Origin: Candidatus Falkowbacteria bacterium RIFOXYC2_FULL_47_12
GTDB taxonomy: Bacteria; Patescibacteriota; Patescibacteriia; Patescibacteriales; XYC2-FULL-47-12
Reading direction: 5' to 3'
NCBI GenBank assembly: GCA_001778285.1
Contig: MFGL01000004.1
Span: 4,107-17,250 of the forward strand
Length of the DNA: 13,144 nt
A program made the translations under genes and the position numbers. The notes under the pieces are model-generated. The model made no database searches and was not told the origin of the DNA. It saw only the letters and a program-made list of their open reading frames with translations. This document shows, in pieces, positions 1-5,657 of the stretch; the stretch's first letter is position 1; each line of letters opens with the position of its first letter.

Positions 1-92
1 TCCAAAAACGGCTGGGCCTGCTTGGGATTGTTTTTTCGCGAGAGCGGCCACAAGCGCGTGCCCGCGCCGCCGGCCAAAATGACGACTTTCAT
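1..92 (-). CDS. Mannose-1-phosphate guanylyltransferase-like nucleotidyltransferase, N-terminal fragment
   Basis: The reverse strand from an ATG at 92 runs open off the left edge and encodes 30 residues. They begin MKVVILAGG and carry the sugar-nucleotide pyrophosphorylase signature GGAGTRLWPLSR followed by PKQ. GTRLWPLSR plus PKQ is characteristic of GDP-mannose pyrophosphorylases (ManC/AlgA type), which make GDP-mannose from mannose-1-phosphate and GTP for cell-surface glycans. The usual FL directly after PKQ is here replaced by AQPFL, so a related nucleotidyltransferase is possible. The gene is too short for the track supplied and is 3'-truncated by the window edge. It diverges from the CAP-domain gene. 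A promoter candidate lies just upstream (102-130), with its predicted transcription start almost at the ATG. The start is supported by the motif sitting at the expected N-terminal distance. Confidence 0.82.
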   Translation of the reverse strand, partial: MKVVILAGGAGTRLWPLSRKNNPKQAQPFL

Positions 93-101
93 AGCTTTGG
101 C

Positions 102-130
102 AGTTTAGCACTCCTCGTTTTTTCGTGCAA
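102..130 (-). promoter_or_regulatory. Promoter candidate for the nucleotidyltransferase
   Basis: On the minus strand TTGCAC (125-130) is followed after exactly 17 bp by TAAACT (102-107), with TG one base before the -10 (an extended -10 element, TGCTAAACT). Transcription would start only a few bases before the ATG at 92, giving a nearly leaderless mRNA. A GAGGAG at 111-116 is too far from the ATG to be its ribosome binding site. Confidence 0.4.
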
Positions 131-166
131 GAATAGGAAAAAATAAAAAATGTGAAAATTTTCCCC

Positions 167-195
167 TTGATTTATCTATAAAAATATGATATACT
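167..195 (+). promoter_or_regulatory. Sigma70-like promoter for the CAP-domain gene
   Basis: TTGATT (167-172) and TATACT (190-195) are separated by exactly 17 bp in an AT-rich stretch, close to the TTGACA-17-TATAAT consensus. The predicted transcription start is near 202. That is downstream of the first in-frame ATG at 186, so translation more likely starts at the ATG at 255. A 5-bp hairpin (CCCGA 230-234, TCGGG 239-243, 4-nt loop) lies in the resulting leader, 11 bases before the ATG. The rest of 93-254 is AT-rich and shows no gene. Confidence 0.5.
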
Positions 196-254
196 ATAAA
201 AGTAAAATCAAAAAAAGGCAAAAATCAATCCCGATCACTCGGGAAAAAACAAAA

Positions 255-1121
255 ATGCAAAAACAAAAAGGAGGAAAACGCTTCGTTTTTAATATTTTTA
301 TTTTCACATTCCTGTGGATAGCGGGGATTTTTTTATTGCCAAAAGCGCCAGTACGGGCGGCTGCTTTAACCAACGAAACGATTATTGCCGGCATCAATAC
401 CGAGCGGCAAAAAATTGAACTGCCCCCGCTGACGGAAAATAAACTGCTGGCTGAAGCGGCGCAAAACAAAGCCGCGGTCATGTTCAGCGCGCAGGAATTC
501 GCCCACAACATTGACGACAAAAAATTCTCCGCGTGGATCAAAGAGAGCGGCTACAGCTACCGCGTCGTCGGTGAAAATTTGGCTATTAATTTTTCCGACA
601 CCGACCCCCTCTTCAATGCTTGGCTTGCCTCACCGGCGCACAAACAAAATATTTTACATGCAGACTACATAGACATCGGCATCGCTGTTTTACGCGGCGA
701 CTGGCAGGGCGAACAAACGAGCATTGTCGTTACCGAATTCGCCGCTCCCGCTCCCGTTGCCGCAGCCGCTCATTTCCCCGCTTTCCTGTCGGCCAACAAC
801 GATAGCGCGAACCGGGAACAATTCGTTCCCAGGACTGCCGGCGTCCCCCTACTGACATCAAATCTGGAAGAAAATTATTTGCAGAGCATCACGCAATCTG
901 AATTTAATCCGGAGAGCAAGCAACTGCCGCCTGTCAGCATTGCTTCTCAAGTGAACAAAAACAAAACCGCCCTGCGAAACTACTTCAGCCTGGCGGTTGA
1001 GATAACGCTCACGTATGTTTATCTGATGTTGCTCGTAGTTATAATTTACTTCTACACCCGCTCCCTGGCAGTTTTTTTGCAAAAAATTCGTTTGTTAAAT
1101 CAAGAGCAGTATAGCCGCTAA
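255..1121 (+). CDS. Membrane-anchored CAP-domain (SCP/YkwD-like) protein
   Basis: The predicted product is 288 aa. Residues 1-37 look like a signal/anchor: basic GGKR, a hydrophobic run from F10 to L28, then an Ala-rich possible cleavage site (APVRAAA). Residues about 40-165 form a CAP domain of the bacterial YkwD type: an N-terminal INTERQ helix, PLTEN, AEAAQNKA, AH at H84, GEN with E107, and W123 followed by SPAHKQNIL with H129. These match the conserved His, Glu and His of the CAP cavity. A Pro/Ala/Ser-rich linker follows, then a second membrane segment near residues 243-270 and a basic tail, so the domain is probably exposed outside the cell and held by its C-terminus. The molecular role of bacterial CAP proteins is mostly unknown. 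An in-frame ATG at 186 would add 23 residues but lies inside the promoter candidate. The 3' end overlaps convergent uppP by 27 bp. Confidence 0.85.
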   Translation: MQKQKGGKRFVFNIFIFTFLWIAGIFLLPKAPVRAAALTNETIIAGINTERQKIELPPLTENKLLAEAAQNKAAVMFSAQEFAHNIDDKKFSAWIKESGYSYRVVGENLAINFSDTDPLFNAWLASPAHKQNILHADYIDIGIAVLRGDWQGEQTSIVVTEFAAPAPVAAAAHFPAFLSANNDSANREQFVPRTAGVPLLTSNLEENYLQSITQSEFNPESKQLPPVSIASQVNKNKTALRNYFSLAVEITLTYVYLMLLVVIIYFYTRSLAVFLQKIRLLNQEQYSR

Positions 1122-1895
1122 GACAAACCGGTAATAGGCAAAAACGGCGAGTGAATTATTTTTTACAAACACCAATAAATACTTAATAACAAAATAACCT
1201 AAAATAAATGAGATGAGAAACCCCAGCGTGCAGACAAAAAAATCCTCACGGGAAAAAGTCGTTCCGCTCCACAACGGAACGATTTTTTTTACGTTCGCTC
1301 CCATAATGATCGGTACCGACAAAAGAAAAGAAAAACGCAGGGCGGCTTCCCTCTTCAGCCCGGCGAGCATACCTGCTATAATGGTAATGCCGGAACGCGA
1401 GGTTCCCGGAATGAGCGACAGCGCCTGCGCGCAGCCGATGCCGAGCGCCGCCGGCCAACGCAGACTTTCTACGTTCAGCCGCGGAGCGGTTGTTTTCTCA
1501 ACGACCAGAAACGCTACGCCGACGCTGGCAAGCATGAGGGCAACAATCAGCGGTGAGCGCAGAGTATTTTCAATAATGCTTTCAAAAAAATAACCGGCGA
1601 ACGCAGCCGGAATTGTCGCTAAAAGCAGAAGCCAGGACAGACGGGCTGTTGTGTCATACATGCCGCGGTGCAGGCTCGTAAACCAGGCGCGGCTGAGCTG
1701 CACGATGTCGCTGCGAAAAAAAACAACCGTTGCTAAAAGCGTGCCGCCGTGCAAAAAAACATCAAACGAAACCGCATCTATTGGCAGCGCGGGCAGCCAC
1801 GCATGCAAAACGATCAGGTGGCCGGATGACGAAACCGGCACGAACTCGGTTATCGCCTGGGTAAGAGAAAACAACACGACTGAAATATATTCCAT
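1095..1895 (-). CDS. uppP: Undecaprenyl-diphosphatase UppP (BacA family)
   Basis: This 266-aa polytopic membrane protein has the usual BacA/UppP length and about eight hydrophobic segments. The first signature is QAITEFVPVSSSGH near residues 13-26. It fits the (E/Q)xxxE motif, here with Gln in first place and the essential second Glu present, followed by the SSSGH histidine. The second signature is IPGTSRSGIT, matching PGxSRSxxT. The C-terminal FAYYRFVLA also matches the family. The enzyme removes a phosphate from undecaprenyl diphosphate, recycling the lipid carrier for peptidoglycan and other envelope polymers, and is linked to bacitracin tolerance. It is divergent from the DUF212 gene across only 26 AT-rich bases with no clear Shine-Dalgarno, and its end overlaps the CAP gene tail to tail. 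Confidence 0.95.
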   Translation of the reverse strand: MEYISVVLFSLTQAITEFVPVSSSGHLIVLHAWLPALPIDAVSFDVFLHGGTLLATVVFFRSDIVQLSRAWFTSLHRGMYDTTARLSWLLLLATIPAAFAGYFFESIIENTLRSPLIVALMLASVGVAFLVVEKTTAPRLNVESLRWPAALGIGCAQALSLIPGTSRSGITIIAGMLAGLKREAALRFSFLLSVPIIMGANVKKIVPLWSGTTFSREDFFVCTLGFLISFILGYFVIKYLLVFVKNNSLAVFAYYRFVLAAILLLI

Positions 1896-1921
1896 AGAAT
1901 TTTATTTAATATCTTTTTATT

Positions 1922-2350
1922 ATGTATCTTATTATTCCATTCGTTGCCGCCGGCGTTGCCGAAATGCTTAAATTCGTACTGCCTGGCAACCGCCGAAAGC
2001 TGACTGTAAAAAATTTTTTTGCTTATTCGGGCATGCCCTCTGGACACGCGGCTATGGTTGTGGCGCTCGCTACCATCATCGGCCTCACGGAAGGCTTTGC
2101 CTCTCCTCTCTTTGGTTTCAGCGTAATATTCGCTGCTATTATTTTGCACGATGCCGTGGGTCTGCGCGAATATTTGGGCATCCACGGCAAGGTGCTGAAT
2201 GTCTTGGTGAAAGATTTGCGCGATGACAAAGTGCTGGCAGAGCACTACCCGCGCCTGCAGGAACACATCGGACATACCTATATGCAAATCTTCGCCGGCG
2301 CTCTCGTCGGTATGGCCGTAAGTGTTATCGGCTATTATATCTTTATATAA
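1922..2350 (+). CDS. Divergent PAP2 family (DUF212) membrane protein
   Basis: The product is 142 aa, which is normal for this family. Residues about 1-13 and 120-141 are hydrophobic, with a membrane helix in the middle. The signature GMPSGHAAMVVALAT (about residues 38-52) resembles the PSGH motif of PAP2 acid phosphatases. LHDAVGLREYLGIHGKVLN and the C-terminal HIGHTYMQIFAGALVG are hallmarks of PF02681. Biochemical function is not established for the family; lipid-phosphate phosphatase activity is inferred from the PAP2-like motif. Being back to back with uppP, a confirmed lipid-pyrophosphatase family, fits a role in carrier-lipid metabolism but does not prove it. The start has no visible Shine-Dalgarno. 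The stop overlaps the end of the convergent gpmI copy by 8 bp. Confidence 0.88.
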   Translation: MYLIIPFVAAGVAEMLKFVLPGNRRKLTVKNFFAYSGMPSGHAAMVVALATIIGLTEGFASPLFGFSVIFAAIILHDAVGLREYLGIHGKVLNVLVKDLRDDKVLAEHYPRLQEHIGHTYMQIFAGALVGMAVSVIGYYIFI

Positions 2351-3953
2351 GCGACCGCCCTGTCATCTCGGGTGGTTTTTGTAATTGCATAATGTCTAAA
2401 ATCGTCGGCGCCACGTCAGCCAGAATTCCCTGCGGATTGAGAATGCTCAAATCAGCGCCGGAAACATCAGTTTGATCAAGCCGCTTCCCCTCAAACTGCT
2501 TGCCGACAATAACCAGCGGTACCGGATTGGTGCTGTGTTCTTTGTCAATGACGCCGGTTTGCATGTTGAACAATTCCTCGGCATTGCCGTGGTCGGCGGT
2601 AATGAGCAACACGCCGTTTTTGGATAAAACGAGCTGGGAGAGTTCGCGCAGAGCAAAATCCAAATACTCTAACGCAATTATCGTTGCGTCCATGTCGCCG
2701 GTGTGTCCCACCATGTCGGCGTTGGCATAGTTTACTAAAATAAAATCGTAAACGTCGGCGGCAATTTCTTTTTTCAAACGCTCGGTAATGACCGGCGCCG
2801 ACATTTTTGGCTCGTCAGCGTACGAGGCGACGCTGGGTGAAGGAATGACAATACGCTCCTCCCCGGTTCCGGGGTCTTCCCGGCCGCCGTTGAAAAAATA
2901 CGTCACGTGCGCGTACTTTTCGGTTTCGGCAATGCGCAACTGCTTCAAACCAGCTGCGGCCAATACATCGCCCAAAGTATTTACCACTGTTTCGGGCGGA
3001 AAGGCTACGCTGACCGGCAGATTTTTTTCGTACTCGGTCATGGTGACAAAAAATAAGTTACGAAAGCTGCGCACGCCGGCAAATTTGCTGAAGCCAGGCA
3101 CCGCCAGCGCTTTTGTCATCTGCCGCGCACGGTCGGCGCGAAAGTTGAAATAAATTATTGCGTCGTTTTCGGTGATAGTGACCGCCGGCTGGCCGTTGGT
3201 CGTAATAACCGTCGGCGGGAACTCTTCATCGTATATTTTCTTGCCGTAGTAGTAAGCAAATGCCTCGTCCGGAGTCGCAAACGTCTTGTCTGATTCTCCG
3301 GCTGCCATGGCTTGGTAGGCTTTCGCCGTGCGTTCCCAATTATTATCCCTGTCCATGGCGTAGAATCTGCCGGCGAGCGTGGCAATGGCGCCAACCTTAT
3401 ACTCGCCGATTGCGTGCTCAACTACTGTAATGAGCTGGCGCGCGCTGTTGTAAGCCATGTCCCGGCCATCCAAAAAAAGATGCAGGTATACCCGCTTTAA
3501 TTTCTGCTCGCTCGCAAAGGCGAGCAGCGCTGCGAGATGTTCAACAGCCGCGTGCACGCCGCCATTGCTCAAAAGACCCATGAGGTGCAAACAGGAGTTA
3601 TGTGCCTTTACGTGGTTGGCAGCCGCACACAGCGCCTTATTTTTAAAAAAAGTACCATCGCTGATAGCCTTGTTGATGCGTGGTAAATCCTGGTATACGA
3701 TGCGTCCCGACCCTAAACTCACGTGGCCGACTTTGCTGTTTCCCACATCACCCCACGGCACGCCAACCGCCTCGCCGGCCGCGCTCAAAGCCATTACCGG
3801 ATAGTTGGAGGCAAGCTCATTGAAATGCGGCAGTTTCGCGTTTGCCACGGCATTGCCCGCGTGCGGGGGCGCGATGCCCCAGCCATCCAGAATACACAAA
3901 ACAACGGGCTTGGGACGAAAAGTCCTTGAATTTTTATTCTCTCTGTTTGGCAT
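2343..3953 (-). CDS. gpmI: 2,3-bisphosphoglycerate-independent phosphoglycerate mutase, downstream copy
   Basis: The 536-aa product belongs to the alkaline-phosphatase-like iPGM family (usually about 510 aa), which interconverts 3- and 2-phosphoglycerate with two Mn2+ ions. Visible motifs include CILDGWG with metal ligand D23 and GNSKVGH with the phospho-acceptor serine S73. LMGLLSNGGVH, LDGRD, GRFYAMDRD, FRADRAR and AETEKYAHVTYFFNGG follow. The C-terminal metal motifs NADMVGH, TADHGN and HSTNPVP are intact. Two departures stand out: the near-invariant Glu after the catalytic serine (GNSE) is Lys74, and the usual TDGRD is LDGRD. It lies 10 bp downstream of a second gpmI, so it is probably co-transcribed as the last gene of the glycolytic cluster. 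The N-terminal 15 residues before KPVVLCILDG are basic and could be shorter. All metal ligands are kept, so it is probably an enzyme, but efficiency or specificity may be changed. Confidence 0.93.
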   Translation of the reverse strand: MPNRENKNSRTFRPKPVVLCILDGWGIAPPHAGNAVANAKLPHFNELASNYPVMALSAAGEAVGVPWGDVGNSKVGHVSLGSGRIVYQDLPRINKAISDGTFFKNKALCAAANHVKAHNSCLHLMGLLSNGGVHAAVEHLAALLAFASEQKLKRVYLHLFLDGRDMAYNSARQLITVVEHAIGEYKVGAIATLAGRFYAMDRDNNWERTAKAYQAMAAGESDKTFATPDEAFAYYYGKKIYDEEFPPTVITTNGQPAVTITENDAIIYFNFRADRARQMTKALAVPGFSKFAGVRSFRNLFFVTMTEYEKNLPVSVAFPPETVVNTLGDVLAAAGLKQLRIAETEKYAHVTYFFNGGREDPGTGEERIVIPSPSVASYADEPKMSAPVITERLKKEIAADVYDFILVNYANADMVGHTGDMDATIIALEYLDFALRELSQLVLSKNGVLLITADHGNAEELFNMQTGVIDKEHSTNPVPLVIVGKQFEGKRLDQTDVSGADLSILNPQGILADVAPTILDIMQLQKPPEMTGRSLI

Positions 3954-3963
3954 TAGAAATTTG

Positions 3964-5547
3964 TCATTTTAACAGGCTTTTTCCGGTCATCTCTTTGGGT
4001 TGGGAGCGGCCGAATAATTCCAAAATAGTCGGCGCGATGTCGCCTAGTATGCCGCCAGTGCGCAAAATGTTCGTTTTGCCCTTGAATTTCTTATCAACCA
4101 AAATAAACGGCACCGGCGTCACCGAGTGTTCGGTATCCACCTCGCCGGTTTTTTGGTTAATCATGATTTCAATGTTGCCGTGGTCAGCGGTAACAATGAC
4201 GCGGACATCGCGTTTGTCCGCTTCGCGGATGATTTGCTTGATGCACTGATCGGCTGCTTCAGCCGCCTTGATGGCGGCAGGGAGATTGCCGGTATGAGCT
4301 ATCATGTCCGGACAGGCATAATTGACCGTGATGAAATCCGCCGCTTGTTTTTTGAGCAGCTGTAAAACCACCTGCGTAATTTTTGCCGAGCTCATTGCCG
4401 GCATACTGTCGTATGCTTTCACGTCCGGCGAATCAATGATGACGCGGTGTTCGCCGGCAACCGTATCGGCATAGCCGCCGTTGAAAAAATACGTCACGTG
4501 CGCGTACTTTTCGGTTTCGGCAATGTAGTACTGCCGCAAATCCCGTAGACACATCGGCAGCGTCCGGGTAATGTCTTCACTGGGGTAAGCGCCTAAAATA
4601 CTGTCCAAGTCAGGACCGAAATCAGTCATGGCGATAAAGCACAAATTCTTTAAAACGTTCTGGCGTTTGAATGCGCCGGGATTTTTGGCTTCAAAATTTT
4701 CCTGCACGAAGGCTTTGGTAATCTGGCGGGCGCGGTCCGAACGCAGGTTGAAAAAAATAACGGCATCGTTATCTTGAATCGGCGGCAGACGCCTGCCCTT
4801 TTCGCAAATGACGCAGGGTTCCATAAACTCATCCGTATTGTTGCGGTTGTAGCTTTCTGTGATGGCCTGCGTCACCGAGTCAGCCTGATGCCACGCGCAC
4901 TTCTCACACGTTAAAACGTCGTAGGCCTGCTTGGTTATCTCCCAATTCTTTTTGCGGTCCATACCGTAGTAACGGCCCATAATCGTGGCGATTTTTGCCT
5001 GCCCGTGCAGCTGCGGCTCAATTTTTTTTATCAATGCCAGCGCCGCGTGTTGGGGCGAATCCCGGCCGTCGGTAAAAAGATGCAGGTACACTTTTTTTAC
5101 CTTGTGGCCGCGCAAAAGCGTCAAAAGCGCCAAAAGGTGATCCGGATCGCTGTGCGCGCTCATGCCGTTTGAGAGCAAACCCATGAGGTGCATGTTTGAT
5201 TTGTTTTTTTCAACGTGCTTGATGGCCTGCAAAAAAGCGGGATTTTTAAAAAAAGTGCCGTTATTGATGCTGCGGCCAATTTTTACGACGTCCTGATAAA
5301 CGATGCGGCCAGCGCCGATATTCATGTGGCCGGCTTCGCTGTTCCCTTCTTGTTTGTCGGGCAGACCGACGCAACGGCCGTGTGCACACAACTCGGTGTG
5401 GGGGTAATGTTTTGCCAAACCGAGCATCGTCGGAATTTTTGCCTGTGAGAGCGCGTTGCCTTTGCCTGGCTGGGCAATGCCCCAGCCGTCTAAAATGATG
5501 AGGATTAACGGCTTTATTTTTTTGGCTGTGTTCTGTGCGTTTTTCAT
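3964..5547 (-). CDS. gpmI: 2,3-bisphosphoglycerate-independent phosphoglycerate mutase, upstream copy
   Basis: The product is 527 aa. It carries the full iPGM set: LIILDGWG with D20, GNSEAGHMNIGAGR with the catalytic serine S70 and the normal Glu after it, LMGLLSNGMSAH, FTDGRD, GRYYGMDRK, LRSDRARQI, AETEKYAHVTYFFNGG, CPDMIAHTG, TADHGN and HSVTPVP. Compared with the downstream paralog this copy is closer to consensus at the catalytic serine, so I take it as the main glycolytic mutase. It has one extra residue in the SNGMSAH loop. It ends with TGA, supporting the standard genetic code. Transcription comes from the eno side; the 100-bp spacer holds inverted octamer repeats and no clear promoter or Shine-Dalgarno. 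The two copies are clearly diverged paralogs, apart from one 52-bp identical tract. Confidence 0.95.
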   Translation of the reverse strand: MKNAQNTAKKIKPLILIILDGWGIAQPGKGNALSQAKIPTMLGLAKHYPHTELCAHGRCVGLPDKQEGNSEAGHMNIGAGRIVYQDVVKIGRSINNGTFFKNPAFLQAIKHVEKNKSNMHLMGLLSNGMSAHSDPDHLLALLTLLRGHKVKKVYLHLFTDGRDSPQHAALALIKKIEPQLHGQAKIATIMGRYYGMDRKKNWEITKQAYDVLTCEKCAWHQADSVTQAITESYNRNNTDEFMEPCVICEKGRRLPPIQDNDAVIFFNLRSDRARQITKAFVQENFEAKNPGAFKRQNVLKNLCFIAMTDFGPDLDSILGAYPSEDITRTLPMCLRDLRQYYIAETEKYAHVTYFFNGGYADTVAGEHRVIIDSPDVKAYDSMPAMSSAKITQVVLQLLKKQAADFITVNYACPDMIAHTGNLPAAIKAAEAADQCIKQIIREADKRDVRVIVTADHGNIEIMINQKTGEVDTEHSVTPVPFILVDKKFKGKTNILRTGGILGDIAPTILELFGRSQPKEMTGKSLLK

Positions 5548-5567
5548 GTTTTTGATTACAACGAAAA

Positions 5568-5657
5568 AGTTAATCAGTTACTCAGTTAATTGGTTGATCA
5601 GTAATTGTGCGACGCAAAGTCAACGAGGTAACTGATTAACTGATCAACTAATTAACT
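5568..5657. repeat. Inverted pair of degenerate AGTTAATC octamer arrays, 18-bp core
   Basis: On the plus strand four octamers run in phase from 5568: AGTTAATC, AGTTACTC, AGTTAATT, GGTTGATC, then a decayed fifth at 5600-5607. On the minus strand four run inward from 5657: AGTTAATT, AGTTGATC, AGTTAATC, AGTTACCT. The arms enclose 18 bp (5608-5625). Two inverted matches result: 13 bp perfect (5569-5581 with 5628-5640) and 19 bp with one G-T wobble (5584-5602 with 5639-5657). They share bases at the right arm, so only one can fold at a time. The right arm includes the TAG stop of eno. The same repeat family frames the four-helix-bundle gene near 12.1-12.6 kb. Confidence 0.8.

Noticed and set aside
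186..254. Upstream in-frame ATG giving a 311-aa CAP-domain protein
   Set aside because: The ATG at 186 lies between the -35 and -10 of a well-spaced promoter candidate, and the 23 extra residues are highly basic ahead of a good signal/anchor that starts properly at 255.
1095..1895. UppP as an inactive variant because the first Glu of ExxxE is Gln
   Set aside because: Gln is an accepted residue at that place in the family motif (E/Q)xxxE, and the second Glu, the His and PGTSRSG are present.
1850..2287. Minus-strand 145-codon open frame opposite the DUF212 gene
   Set aside because: It overlaps both uppP and the DUF212 gene, and its translation resembles no protein family; the plus strand carries the conserved PAP2-like motif.
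3842..4249. Plus-strand 135-codon open frame over the gpmI junction
   Set aside because: It is antisense to two well-conserved genes and has no motif.
5568..5657. Octamer arrays as a CRISPR array
   Set aside because: The units are 8 bp, contiguous and degenerate, with no unique spacers of constant length and no cas genes.
5568..5657. Inverted arms between eno and gpmI as an intrinsic terminator
   Set aside because: The stems are AT-rich and no T-run follows the downstream side in the sense of transcription, apart from a short one after 5568; the same repeat also occurs elsewhere, so a dedicated terminator is not supported.
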